Source of the DNA: SpSt-539 sp964549445
GTDB lineage: Bacteria; Planctomycetota; Phycisphaerae; UBA1845; UTPLA1
Reading direction: 5' to 3'
Assembly: GCA_964549445.1 (NCBI GenBank)
Contig: CAZJVS010000017.1
Coordinates: 30,329-94,328, forward strand
Length of the DNA: 64,000 nt
Shown here: piece after piece, positions 19,760 through 28,497 of the stretch
How the letters are laid out: the number at the start of each line of letters is the position of its first letter
How positions within the stretch are numbered: the stretch's first letter is position 1
The notes under the pieces: model-generated
Database searches by the model: none
The model's input: the letters and a program-made list of their open reading frames with translations, nothing else
Told to the model about the DNA's origin: nothing
Translations under genes and position numbers: made by a program

Positions 19760-21043
19760 TCACAGCGAGCGGTTGCCCGGTGCGGTGTTCTGCAGCGCTT
19801 CCTTCAGATTGAATCCCTGCGTAACTGCCTGGGCCGAAATGACGCATGTCTGGTCCGCGCTCGCCCCCGCCAGTACTTCCGTCTCGCGGTTATCCGTAAT
19901 GCCAAGGATCACGGGCACCGGTCGCCAGTTCCGACCGTCAAATGACCACAGGATCGCTTTCGTCCGCGGCAGCGCGTTTGCGGATGTGGAACCGCCCGGC
20001 GTCGTCGTCGGCGACGTCGACGCTGCCGGCGCATCACCCGCCACCTCCGGCCACTTCAGGTCCCCCGTCAGCGCCGTAAACTGCTCCGGCGTGAGCGGCG
20101 GCTTGAAACGCAGCGCCGCATTCGAAACCTTGACCACATCGTCGCGGCTCGCGACCGAAACCACCACGTTCGCCGTCATGCCCGGCTTCAGCAGCAGAGA
20201 TCGATTATCCACTTCGATGACGACCACGTACGAAACAACCCCCTGAATCGTGGACGGGTTGTTCCGAACCTGCACGACCTCGCCTTTGAATCGCCGATCC
20301 GGATACGCATCGACCGAAAATTCGGCCGCCTGGCCCTGCCGAACCCGACCGATATCCGACTCGCTGACGTTTGCGTTGACCTGCATTCGATCGAGATTGG
20401 GCGCCATCACGAACACGACAGGCGACATCATCACGGCGGCAATCGTTTGCCCGATATCCACCAGCCGCGATAGCACGATGCCATCCATCGGTGCATAGAT
20501 CACCGATCGGTCGAGCTTGGTCTGGGCAAGATCACGCGTCGCCTCGGCCTGGCTGACCGTCGCCTTCGCTGCGTCGAGTCGGGCGATAGCGGCCTCCAGA
20601 AACTCTTTCCCGACAGCCACTTCCTCAGAGTTCGCGGCCTTGCGTTCCGCCAGACGCTGGACCTTCTCGTACTGCCGCTTGAACTTCGCCACTTCAACCG
20701 TCGCGGCCGATTCCTGGGCCTTCGCCGATTTCAGACTCGCACTGGCCTGCGCCAGTTCGGCCTCGAACAGTTCCGGCCGAAGCCGCGCCAGGATCTGCCC
20801 CTTCTTAACCTGAGTGTTGAAGTCGGCGTTTAGCTCGCCGACCGTCCCCGACACTTCGCAGCCGACGTTGACGCTGATGAGCGGCGAGACCGTTCCCGTC
20901 GTCTCCACGGTCATCTGCAGGGGTCCGCGGGAAAGCTGTGTGGACTTGACTTGGTAGCTGTCGCCACCCCTGAAGTATCGCGACGCGCCCCACCCGCCGA
21001 CTCCGATGCAAACAACGATCAAAAGAATGAAAAATCGACGCAT
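19760..21043 (-). CDS. HlyD/MacA-family periplasmic adaptor
   Basis: 427 aa membrane-fusion protein. An N-terminal signal anchor (FFILLIVVCIGVGGWG) is followed by a lipoyl-like half (GTVSPLISVNVGCEVSGTVGELNADFNTQVKKGQILARL), a long alpha-helical hairpin (about residues 95-185), the second lipoyl half (RSVIYAPMDGIVLSRLVDIGQTI) and a beta-barrel domain. A Pro/Thr/Ser-rich insertion (about 335-365) interrupts the C-terminal domain. First gene of the MacA-ATPase-permease operon; it should couple the inner-membrane transporter to an outer-membrane channel, though none lies adjacent. Confidence 0.94.
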   Translation of the reverse strand: MRRFFILLIVVCIGVGGWGASRYFRGGDSYQVKSTQLSRGPLQMTVETTGTVSPLISVNVGCEVSGTVGELNADFNTQVKKGQILARLRPELFEAELAQASASLKSAKAQESAATVEVAKFKRQYEKVQRLAERKAANSEEVAVGKEFLEAAIARLDAAKATVSQAEATRDLAQTKLDRSVIYAPMDGIVLSRLVDIGQTIAAVMMSPVVFVMAPNLDRMQVNANVSESDIGRVRQGQAAEFSVDAYPDRRFKGEVVQVRNNPSTIQGVVSYVVVIEVDNRSLLLKPGMTANVVVSVASRDDVVKVSNAALRFKPPLTPEQFTALTGDLKWPEVAGDAPAASTSPTTTPGGSTSANALPRTKAILWSFDGRNWRPVPVILGITDNRETEVLAGASADQTCVISAQAVTQGFNLKEALQNTAPGNRSL

Positions 21044-21167
21044 GAAACTCCTACCATTGCGAGATCATCGATAAGAAACGATGCCGGCGGCGGGGTACGA
21101 ACGATCGGCCGCAGGGCAGGAAATGTTAGCCGCTTTCAGACCGCTTGGATAGCCGGCCGGGGTGGAT

Positions 21168-21968
21168 TCAGGTGCGGCCGTTGCCGCTACCAGGCGTCTG
21201 ATTCGCAACGCCGCGCGGGGGCTTGGGCTGCTGCGTCTTGGGTCGCATCGTGCCACCGGACATGAGCTTGGGGGCGATTTCATACTGCATCATCGCCTCC
21301 GACGTCGCATCCGTATGGCCGCCAACCCAGCCATATTTCTCATACTTCGGCGACCACGGAATGTTGACAATCCGCCCGCTCATCGCCGCCCGGCCTCGGA
21401 GCCCGCTCAGTCCGGCCGAATCGTCGAAAGTCCCGTCGATCGTCCCGATCGCCCTCACCGGTCCCGAGAGTACCGGGTCGCTCGCCGAGTAAAAGACGTA
21501 AATCTTGCCCTTCATGTTGTTCAGCGCCCGCGTCGCATCGTATCGGCTGGACAAACTCGACCCGAGCATGATGTAATTGTTGACCTTGTACGGCGGCTTC
21601 ACGTTCTCGATCGCCCACATCCCCACGCCGGTCCCCGCCGACAGGGCGATGACGTTCGCATCCGCCCCGGGATGATTCTTCAGGTAATCGGTGATGATGT
21701 CGCCAAGCCGATCCCCCGCGCCCTTCGCCACGAACCGCAGCGTCTGGTCGAGCGCCGGGTTCATCGTCAGCGACCAGTGATAGTTCTCGACTTTGCCCGG
21801 ATACCCGCCTTTTTCGAGACCCACTACGCTCTCGACGACGCCGAAGCCCCAGTTCCCCGCCCCATCGATATACCACGTCTTCCCGTACTGCTCCTTCGGA
21901 TCGGCGCAGCCGGATGTCAGAATGGCCGTCGTCGCAGTCAACACTACCCAAGCGATCCGTGCGATCAT
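21168..21968 (-). CDS. lipoprotein-type alpha/beta hydrolase
   Basis: 266 aa. The leader ends ILTSGC (Cys21), an acceptable lipobox. A plausible catalytic triad can be read: Ser110 in VIALSAGTGVG, Asp164 in YSASDPVLSG and His218 in WVGGHTDAT, each in the right order and spacing for an alpha/beta hydrolase. The nucleophile elbow is A-L-S-A-G rather than the classical GxSxG. The C-terminal about 30 residues are Pro/Gly/Thr-rich. Esterase or lipase activity at the envelope is inferred. It lies alone, 124 bp upstream of the adaptor gene, same strand. Confidence 0.75.
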   Translation of the reverse strand: MIARIAWVVLTATTAILTSGCADPKEQYGKTWYIDGAGNWGFGVVESVVGLEKGGYPGKVENYHWSLTMNPALDQTLRFVAKGAGDRLGDIITDYLKNHPGADANVIALSAGTGVGMWAIENVKPPYKVNNYIMLGSSLSSRYDATRALNNMKGKIYVFYSASDPVLSGPVRAIGTIDGTFDDSAGLSGLRGRAAMSGRIVNIPWSPKYEKYGWVGGHTDATSEAMMQYEIAPKLMSGGTMRPKTQQPKPPRGVANQTPGSGNGRT

Positions 21969-22060
21969 GGTGCGTTCTCGCCTTGCCTACCTACCGGCGG
22001 GTGAGCCGGCCGCGATCATCTCTGGTCGCCGGACCATACCCGATGGAGTTGGAATCGCCG

Positions 22061-22966
22061 CTAATCTTTATTTCCGACTGCGGCCGTGTCAATTGCCTTC
22101 AGCCCGTCGTAATCGAGCAGCTCATACAGCGCCGCCCGAGTCTGCATCCGGTCAAGCCAATCCCGCTGGTGCCCTGCTTTGTGCAGGTCTGCCAGCATCG
22201 AAGAAATCGCCCCAAACGCCACTCGCAACGCCGTTTGCGGGAAAATAATCATCCGATATCCCATGGCCCCCAGCTCGCCGACCGTCAGCAGCGGCGTCTT
22301 TCCAAACTCGGTCATGTTCGCGAGCAGAATTGGAAGTCCGCCGGCGCCCGTTTTTCCGTACCCCCGCATGGCCGTCGCGAATCGCCCGAGTTCGTCCGCC
22401 GTCTGCATCGCCTCGGGGAATATCCCGTCCGCCCCGGCGTCGAGATAGCGCTTCGCCCGATCGACTGCCTTCTCAAACCCCTCTGTCGCCCGCGCGTCGG
22501 TCCGCGCGATAATCACGAACGACGGATCTCGCCGCGCCGCGACCGCCGCACGCAGCTTCTGGTCCATCGCTTCGACCGGCACAACTTCCTTGCCGTCGAG
22601 GTGCCCGCACTTCTTCGGAAGTACCTGGTCCTCGAGGTGAATCCCCGCCAGTCCCGCCTGCTCGAACTCCATCACGCTCCGCGCGGCGTTCACGGCCTCG
22701 CCGAACCCCGTGTCCGCGTCCGAAAGCACCGGCACCTTCACCGCGTTGCAGATCGCCCGTGCGTGCGCCGCCGCCTCCGATAGCGTCACCATCCCCACGT
22801 CAGGTAAGCCGTAAACAGCGTTCGAAAGCCCTGCCCCCGAGATATAGACCGCCCCGAAGCCCGCACGCTCGATGGCCCGCGCACACAACGCGTTGAATGC
22901 CCCGGGCATGGCCACAGGTCCGGCCGCAATCAACTCGCGCAGCTTGGCGCCGGGGCGCTCGATCAT
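22061..22966 (-). CDS. prpB: methylisocitrate lyase / PEP mutase-family enzyme
   Basis: 301-aa member of the isocitrate lyase/PEP phosphonomutase superfamily. The catalytic motif PKKCGH is present (residues 126-131), with Mg-binding DADTGFGEAVNAARSV and EFEQAGLAGIHLEDQ upstream; IIARTDARA follows. Length and motifs fit 2-methylisocitrate lyase (PrpB), cleaving methylisocitrate to pyruvate and succinate, but carboxyvinyl-carboxyphosphonate phosphorylmutase relatives look alike, and no prpC/prpD neighbours are visible. The symbol is therefore provisional. Confidence 0.85.
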   Translation of the reverse strand: MIERPGAKLRELIAAGPVAMPGAFNALCARAIERAGFGAVYISGAGLSNAVYGLPDVGMVTLSEAAAHARAICNAVKVPVLSDADTGFGEAVNAARSVMEFEQAGLAGIHLEDQVLPKKCGHLDGKEVVPVEAMDQKLRAAVAARRDPSFVIIARTDARATEGFEKAVDRAKRYLDAGADGIFPEAMQTADELGRFATAMRGYGKTGAGGLPILLANMTEFGKTPLLTVGELGAMGYRMIIFPQTALRVAFGAISSMLADLHKAGHQRDWLDRMQTRAALYELLDYDGLKAIDTAAVGNKD

Positions 22967-23029
22967 CCCCGCAAGTTTACAGCGCGCACGACCGAGTCGC
23001 GAGCGCCGCCCCCTCCGCCGGCTCGCCGC

Positions 23030-23239
23030 CTACGAGAAGTTCTGATACGGCCAGAACGGATTTAGCTTCACGAAGCTCAGCAGAAAATCGTAGATGCCCA
23101 AACAGATGTTCTGCGCCGTGGGAATCCCAAGTCCAATCTGGGCAAGGAACGCGTTGACCGTATCCAGATAGACCTGGTAGTTGTTCGCCCAAGTCTGGCA
23201 GGCGCTCAGAACGTCTTCGGGACGCTGAAAGAAAATCAT
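23030..23239 (-). CDS. small hypothetical protein (69 aa)
   Basis: ATG at 23239 is preceded by GGAG with 7-bp spacing. The product (starts MIFFQRPEDVLSACQTW, ends NPFWPYQNFS) is rich in aromatic residues and hydrophobic helices (NAFLAQIGLGIPTAQNICLGIYDFLLSFV) with no charged catalytic pattern. No family recognised. Supported by start signals and by filling the space between tRNA-Glu and the methylisocitrate lyase gene. Confidence 0.5.
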   Translation of the reverse strand: MIFFQRPEDVLSACQTWANNYQVYLDTVNAFLAQIGLGIPTAQNICLGIYDFLLSFVKLNPFWPYQNFS

Positions 23240-23356
23240 CGGACGGCTCCGAACGAGGTCGATGGCGGCGAGTCTCTGATTAATCGACTATTTCAGGACC
23301 CGGGTTGAGCCCGAAGACATGCGAGGACGGCCGGCCCCGAAGGAACCGGCCTGACT

Positions 23357-23428
23357 GACCCCAGCGGGAATCGAACCCGCGTTGTCGGATCGAAAATCCG
23401 ATGTCCTAACCACTAGACGATGGGGCCG
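23357..23428 (-). tRNA. tRNA-Glu (anticodon UUC)
   Basis: Read on the minus strand this is a complete cloverleaf. The acceptor stem GGCCCCA pairs with TGGGGTC (one G-T pair), and the D arm GTCTAGTGGTTAGGAC is typical. The anticodon stem TCGGA/TCCGA encloses loop TTTTCGA, giving anticodon TTC (UUC). A variable loop and a T arm GCGGGTTCGATTCCCGC follow. The discriminator is A; CCA is not encoded. Glu is assigned from the anticodon and overall similarity to bacterial tRNA-Glu. Confidence 0.96.
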
Positions 23429-23503
23429 ATATCAAACCGCAGTATAGTCGCACCGTCGGCAGGCCTCAAGAAGCCGTACGCATCGCCAGACGCACTTCCT
23501 GCC

Positions 23504-23602
23504 TCACTTCTTCCCATGACATTGTTTGTATTTCTTGCCGCTGCCGCACGGGGAGTAGTCGTTACGGCCGACGCGTCGTTGTTCGCGGCGAGGAGCGTTC
23601 GC
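23504..23602 (-). pseudogene. orphan copy of the secA 3' end (SEC-C tail)
   Basis: Directly after, and in frame with, the TAA of the dockerin gene at 23603, the minus strand reads 32 codons ending [22 protein letters not shown] then TGA at 23504-23506. That repeats the end of SecA at 28498 ([23 protein letters not shown]) almost residue for residue; DNA identity over the last about 87 bp is roughly three quarters, with most differences at third positions. The first zinc Cys is missing (Tyr-Ser instead of Pro-Cys). No ATG, GTG or TTG start precedes it, so it is not expressed alone unless by readthrough. Remnant of a displaced secA end, or tail of an older gene. Confidence 0.7.
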
Positions 23603-24001
23603 TTAGGGCCCACAACCGATGCAAACGCCATAGCACTCACCCCAAGAACAGTACTCCGTCCCCTGGCATGCGTGCCCGCAGCTTCCGCAGTTAAGGGCGT
23701 CCCAGTTGAAGTCAGTTCCGGGGGGACACCCTGACGCCAGCAACGCGGCCGCAAACGCCTGCGTGTCCAGACCGTTGACCCGCGCATCCGCGTTCATGTC
23801 GGCGCGGTTGATGTCGCAGCCGCCGAAGCTACCGGTCCCTAGCAGGGCCTGAACGAAGAGCGGGATGTCGGCGGTGTTGACCGCCCCGTCGCAATTCATA
23901 TCGCCGCGCTGCGCCATCGACGGCGATGCCGCACCGCACACCAGAGTGGTTGCGATCGCGAAAACGATGATTCTGGCATTTCCCGGATTCGGATGCATCA
24001 C
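23603..24001 (-). CDS. secreted dockerin-like protein with Cys-rich tail
   Basis: 132 aa. A signal peptide ends near SPSMA, then two EF-hand-type dockerin-like loops: GDMNCDGAVNTADIPLFVQALL and CDINRADMNADARVNGLDTQAFAAAL. The C-terminal about 40 residues are a Cys-rich segment (DALNCGSCGHACQGTEYCSWGECYGVC) of the type common in myxobacteria and planctomycetes. Calcium-dependent structure is expected; no partner cohesin is seen. First of three related genes in tandem (also 24041 and 24623). Codon use is less C-biased than core genes, like the whole 23.4-28.4 kb block. Confidence 0.8.
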   Translation of the reverse strand: MMHPNPGNARIIVFAIATTLVCGAASPSMAQRGDMNCDGAVNTADIPLFVQALLGTGSFGGCDINRADMNADARVNGLDTQAFAAALLASGCPPGTDFNWDALNCGSCGHACQGTEYCSWGECYGVCIGCGP

Positions 24002-24040
24002 AATATCCCTTCACGCGGTCGGCAACCGCGCCGAGCCGAG

Positions 24041-24466
24041 CTAATTGCCGTCCCGGCAAATGCCTCCGCTGCACGTCACGGTGCAAATGATGCCGCAGCC
24101 GCCGCAATTACTCGGGTCAAACATCAGGTTCGTGCAGACTCCACCACACAGCGTGAGCCCAACCGGACAAGCCGGCACAAGCAACGCTTCCACGAACGGC
24201 TGCGCATCGCGACCGTCAATCACGCCATCTGCATTGATGTCGGCCCGGCTGACGTCGCAGCCGCCGAACTCGCCGGGATTAACGAGCGCCTGGACGAAGT
24301 CGGGTACGTCGGCTGAGTTGATCGCGCCGTCGCAGTTCATGTCGCCGGGCAGCGCCATTGCCGTCGAAGTTAGCAGGGCGACCGAGATCAGGGCAGCGAT
24401 GAATCCAACGCTCAATGCTGAACAGCAATGCGGACCGGCCAACCTCGCTCGCAGTCGTCTACTCAT
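24041..24466 (-). CDS. secreted dockerin-like protein with Cys-rich tail
   Basis: About 141 aa from ATG 24466, which has a purine-rich SD (AGAGGAAG) just upstream. A long hydrophobic leader (VGFIAALISVALLTSTAMA) precedes the dockerin-like pair GDMNCDGAINSADVPDFVQALV and CDVSRADINADGVIDGRDAQPF, then the Cys-rich unit CGGVCTNLMFDPSNCGGCG. Paralogue of its two neighbours, presumably by tandem duplication. Secreted; function unknown. Confidence 0.8.
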   Translation of the reverse strand: MSRRLRARLAGPHCCSALSVGFIAALISVALLTSTAMALPGDMNCDGAINSADVPDFVQALVNPGEFGGCDVSRADINADGVIDGRDAQPFVEALLVPACPVGLTLCGGVCTNLMFDPSNCGGCGIICTVTCSGGICRDGN

Positions 24467-24622
24467 GCTTCTTCCTCTCACGCACCGGGCCTTTGGTTTG
24501 CACCAATGGAACGATTCCGGAATGGCGGACCTGATGTCGCCTCGTTGGCGGCCACGCCGTATGAATCGAAGATTCTGGGATCGCGCTCCACGCCATGATT
24601 TGCCGCCCAGGGCGGCTCGCGC

Positions 24623-25069
24623 TCATGGTTCACAACCGACGCAGGAACTTTCGCACGAACCAAAGGAACAGTGTTCTGTCGGCGCGCATATGTGCTGACA
24701 GTCTCCGCAGTTGCCGGCATCCCACCACGTATCTATGCAAACCCCGCCGCACAGCGAGAAACCGTCGGGGCACGTTGGCGCTATCAGCGCGACGGCGAAC
24801 GCCTGCGTATCCAGTCCGTTGATCAACGTGTCTGCATTCATGTCGGCGCGGTTGATGTCGCAACCTCCGAAGCTGCCGGTCGCCAGCTGGGCTTGAACGA
24901 ACAGCGGGACGTCGGCTGCGCTGACCGTGCCGTCGCAGTTCATATCGCCGGGCACCGCGAGGGTCGTTGAGGGCAGCAGCGAGAGGGAGATCAGGACCGC
25001 GATGCACGCATAGATCGATGCTGGAAATCGATGTGGGTTGGGAGCGTGAGGTTCTGAGAGTCTCTCCAT
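24623..25069 (-). CDS. secreted dockerin-like protein with Cys-rich tail
   Basis: 148 aa from ATG 25069, chosen because GGAGGA lies about 8 bp upstream and a signal peptide follows (SIYACIAVLISLSLLPSTTLAV). Then come the dockerin-like pair GDMNCDGTVSAADVPLFVQAQL and CDINRADMNADTLINGLDTQAF, and the Cys-rich tail CGGVCIDTWWDAGNCGDC. The frame stays open upstream to ATG 25237, which also has a GGAG; that 56-aa extension contains its own membrane span (VAAVALAVFGLCLLAVAII), so either a longer membrane protein or a separate small ORF fused in frame is possible. Third member of the tandem family. Confidence 0.75.
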   Translation of the reverse strand: MERLSEPHAPNPHRFPASIYACIAVLISLSLLPSTTLAVPGDMNCDGTVSAADVPLFVQAQLATGSFGGCDINRADMNADTLINGLDTQAFAVALIAPTCPDGFSLCGGVCIDTWWDAGNCGDCQHICAPTEHCSFGSCESSCVGCEP

Positions 25070-25460
25070 GACAGCTTCCTCCAAGACAGCTCCCTCATTC
25101 GACCAACTTGCCTCCCGAATGATTGCGACGGCCAGCAGACACAAGCCGAACACGGCCAGCGCCACCGCCGCGACCTCCATCATCCCCACAGACGCAATCA
25201 CGGATTCCATCAGCAACTGTGTCGATTCGATGCTCATGATTCACTCCGATCTGCATTCCTGCGTCTGGGAAGCAATCGGCGGCGGCCTGCGTGTCGGCCG
25301 GCCGTTGATCAATGCGCATTTGGCATCCAGGCTGTCTCACAGCACGCCCGAATCATCGCAAGCGGCGTTGATAACAACAGATAGGATCTTGGGCTGCGTG
25401 GCGAGATCGTACCCGGCGATCAATTCGCCGCCTCGGCGCGGTTAGCGACGATTGGGCACG

Positions 25461-27668
25461 TCAGGGCCTGCTGTCGGTCGGTGCTGAATGACTCGTCGGC
25501 GTGGTGGTCGGAGTCCTGACTTGCGTGCCGACAGGTGGGGAAAACCGGATGGTCCAATCACACGCCTTGATGTCGTAACCCTTACCGGGGTGTGCCCGAT
25601 CCAGCGCGGTATACAACTCGACGAAGCAATCGGGCAATAATCTGTAGAGCCACACGCTCTGCTCACAGTGGCTCGCGGCCGCCAGGAGTTCCGTCTCCGC
25701 TTCATGCAGCTGGCCTAATCGTGTCAAGATGGCGCCCAACTGCGCGTGAGAGCCGAACACGAGCCAGAAGTCCTCTCTCGCATTCATTTGACGCAGGACA
25801 CCCAACGCTTCGCGAGTAAAGATATCCGCATCGACCCATTTCCCCTCTTCGAGCAGCACGCTCCCAAGTAACTGGAGAACACGGGCAAAGAACTCACCAT
25901 CGAAAGGAACGTTTCCCCGGTACATCTGGACGGACTCGCGCAGTGAGAACTCGGCTTCCGGCAATTGACGCTCGTTTAGTCTGGCCACTCCAACGTCGCG
26001 CAGCACCCTCGCGAGCCGTGCTTGACTCGCGGGGAGATGTCCTCGGTAGATTTCTATGGCCTCTCGGTACAACTGATAACCTTCGTCCGGCTTGCGCATT
26101 TCGACGGGCCGGCGCTCGTCGAACAGCACATGCGCGAGCATGCTCCGATACCAGGCTGCCTCAAGCGGATCGGATGTCGCCGGATCACGAATTGCCTCGC
26201 GAAGGAGTGTTTCGGCGTCGACAAGATCGGCGATCTTGTCCTCTGCGGAGAGCACGATGGCCAGGTTGTGAATTGCCGACGCGTGCTGACGCTGGGCTTC
26301 ACTGCGCTGCTGTTCGGCGATGGCCCTCTGTCGCGATTGACCGATCAGCCCGATTGTCGTGCCGATAACTCCGGCAATCAGTACGAGCACTAACGCGGTG
26401 CCTGCCAGGACTGGCCCTCGGTTCCGCCGGACAAACTTCCTTAGTTGATACCCGCGCGATGGTTTGCCTGCCGTGACCGGCTCGTCGGCGAGATGGTGCA
26501 AGACATCCGTTGCCAGCGCCGCCGCGGATTCGTAGCGCCGTGTCCGGTCCTTTTCCAGGCATTTCATGACGATCCAGTCCAGTTCGCCGCGGACCAGCGA
26601 CAGCAACCGGCGTGGCTCGATTTGTCGGTTTGCCGCGATCGATGCAATCGATCGCCCACCCATCGTCGCGTCATTTCCGGCGAGCCGCGATCGCTTCGTG
26701 GCTTCCTCCAGGCGCGTGCTCGGCTTGGGTGGCTCGACCTCGCGAATGATCCGTTGGATCTCACCGTACGCCGCCGACTGAAGCCTCTTGGAATCGAACG
26801 GCGTCGTTCCCGTCAGCAGTTCATAGAGAAGCACGCCCAGGCTGTAGATGTCGCTGCGCGTATCAATGTCCAGATCCGACTGGCCGGCTTGCTCCGGACT
26901 CATGTATGCCGGTGTGCCGATCATCTGACGCGACTCGGTGAACACCGTTTTCTCAGTTAGCTTCGAATTCGTCGCCTTTGCGATGCCGAAGTCGATGACC
27001 TTCACCACAGGGCGTTCGTCATGCCGCGACACCAATACATTCGTCGGTTTGATATCCCGGTGGACGATTCCCTTTTGGTGAGCGTGCTGAACCGCGTGAC
27101 AGACCGTCGCGAACAACTGTAGCCGTTCATCCGGCGCGAGATGGTTTTCGTCGCAGTAAGTCGTAATCGGAACGCCCTTGACCGGCTCCATGACGAAGTA
27201 GGGTCGGCCGGTTTCGGTCGCGCCGGCATCGAAGACCTTGGCAATGTTGGGATGCTCCATCATTGCAAGGGCCTTCCGCTCAGCCTCGAAACGCGCGACG
27301 ACTTGCTTGGTGTCCATCCCCAGTTTAATGATTTTCAGCGCCACGCGGCGGTGGATCGGGTGCTCCTGTTCGGCCATAAAGACGACGCCGAAGCCGCCTT
27401 CGCCGATCTGTTCAAGGAGTTTGTATCGACCTATCTTCGAGCCGGGGACCTCGCGTAGCGTGGCGCCGGAATCAAATGTCGGATCTGCGTCGGGCGGGGC
27501 CATAAAGCTTCCAGCGTTCTCGTGAGCGGCGAGAAGTCTTTCGATGCGCTGCCGAAGCTCGGAGTCGCTGCCGCAGGCTTGAACCAAGAAGGCGGCGCGC
27601 TCGGCGCGAGTGGATTTGGCCAATGCGCCGTTGAAGATGGCCTGCAACTGAGCCAGTTCAACTGGCAT
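25461..27668 (-). CDS. transmembrane Ser/Thr protein kinase (PknB-like)
   Basis: 735 aa. An N-terminal helical region of about 75 residues, common in planctomycete kinases, leads into a Hanks-type kinase: Gly loop IGEGGFGVVF, Lys112 in VALKIIKLG, HRDIKPTN (203-210), DFG at 226-228, and GTPAYMSPEQ. One membrane span (about 419-443) links to an extracytoplasmic helical, TPR-like sensor region (about 450-710), ending in a Thr/Pro-rich tail. Followed downstream by dockerin-like genes and preceded by an ECF sigma gene on the same strand, the usual planctomycete kinase/sigma pairing, so it may control that sigma factor by phosphorylation. Confidence 0.94.
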   Translation of the reverse strand: MPVELAQLQAIFNGALAKSTRAERAAFLVQACGSDSELRQRIERLLAAHENAGSFMAPPDADPTFDSGATLREVPGSKIGRYKLLEQIGEGGFGVVFMAEQEHPIHRRVALKIIKLGMDTKQVVARFEAERKALAMMEHPNIAKVFDAGATETGRPYFVMEPVKGVPITTYCDENHLAPDERLQLFATVCHAVQHAHQKGIVHRDIKPTNVLVSRHDERPVVKVIDFGIAKATNSKLTEKTVFTESRQMIGTPAYMSPEQAGQSDLDIDTRSDIYSLGVLLYELLTGTTPFDSKRLQSAAYGEIQRIIREVEPPKPSTRLEEATKRSRLAGNDATMGGRSIASIAANRQIEPRRLLSLVRGELDWIVMKCLEKDRTRRYESAAALATDVLHHLADEPVTAGKPSRGYQLRKFVRRNRGPVLAGTALVLVLIAGVIGTTIGLIGQSRQRAIAEQQRSEAQRQHASAIHNLAIVLSAEDKIADLVDAETLLREAIRDPATSDPLEAAWYRSMLAHVLFDERRPVEMRKPDEGYQLYREAIEIYRGHLPASQARLARVLRDVGVARLNERQLPEAEFSLRESVQMYRGNVPFDGEFFARVLQLLGSVLLEEGKWVDADIFTREALGVLRQMNAREDFWLVFGSHAQLGAILTRLGQLHEAETELLAAASHCEQSVWLYRLLPDCFVELYTALDRAHPGKGYDIKACDWTIRFSPPVGTQVRTPTTTPTSHSAPTDSRP

Positions 27669-27771
27669 GGTCGTTGCCCCTCTTGACCTTCGGGATCACC
27701 GCGACAGCAATCACACATGCGAATTCGCAGGGTGATTCGTCTCACAGGTGGCGCACAAATCGTGCGGGGCG

Positions 27772-28371
27772 TCAGTGCGCGGACGGATCGGTTCCGTTCT
27801 TGCGCGTTCCGCCGCCGGTAATCGCATCGTGCAGCCAGGCCCGTGCGAACGCCCATTGGCGGTAGGCGGTGGCGCGGGAAATGCCCAACGTGGCAGCGGC
27901 CTCGTCGAGACTCAGCCCGGCGAAGAACGAGAGCTTGACCAGTTCGGCCAAGGCCGGGTCCTCATTCGCGAATCGGTCCAGCGCGTCGTTCAACGCAAGG
28001 ATATCGTCGACATCGTCACACGGGGAGGCAATCTCGGGCAGCTCGTCGTCCACCTCGATGCGGCGGCGGTCTCCGCCATGTTTCAGGGCCTTTTTGCTGC
28101 GGGCGTGCTCGATGAGAATTCGGCGCATGGCCTCGGCTGCCGAAGCGAAGAAATGCCCGCGGCTGTCCCAGCGAATCGATTCGTTGCCCACCAGTCGAAC
28201 GTACGCTTCGTGCACGAGCGCCGTTGCCTGCAGCGTATGGTGGGCACGCTCCTGCGACATCTGCGATCGGGCAAGCCGACGCAGCTCCTGATAGACCAAT
28301 GGCAACAGTTCCGCGGAAGCGTGCGGATCACCCTTCTGGATCGCATCGAGCGCGCGTGTGACATCAGACAT
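27772..28371 (-). CDS. ECF-type RNA polymerase sigma factor
   Basis: 199 aa from ATG 28371 (an upstream in-frame extension to 28470 lacks family similarity). Region 2 reads LLPLVYQELRRLARSQM, HTLQATALVHEAYVRLVG and RGHFFASAAEAMRRILIEHARSK; region 4 reads DPALAELVKLSFFAGLSLDEAAATLGISRATAYRQWAFARAWL. This is the ECF class that pairs with Hanks kinases in planctomycetes and acidobacteria (the TIGR02999-like group, recalled from its motifs). It replaces the housekeeping sigma at selected promoters. No anti-sigma gene adjoins; the downstream kinase is the likely regulator. Confidence 0.95.
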   Translation of the reverse strand: MSDVTRALDAIQKGDPHASAELLPLVYQELRRLARSQMSQERAHHTLQATALVHEAYVRLVGNESIRWDSRGHFFASAAEAMRRILIEHARSKKALKHGGDRRRIEVDDELPEIASPCDDVDDILALNDALDRFANEDPALAELVKLSFFAGLSLDEAAATLGISRATAYRQWAFARAWLHDAITGGGTRKNGTDPSAH

Positions 28372-28497
28372 GCGACCTGCGATGATAGCACGCCGGACGT
28401 CACTTCCGAGCGGAAATTCGCGAGACACGGGGCGGCGCCTGACCATCGGGAGCCGATGCCTGCCGGCCATTCAGCCCCTGTCAAACGAACTCGCTGG

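Noticed and set aside
23413..23787. 124-codon minus-strand open frame overlapping the SEC-C remnant and tRNA
   Set aside because: It crosses a tRNA gene, is out of frame with the recognisable SEC-C and dockerin sequences, and has no family.
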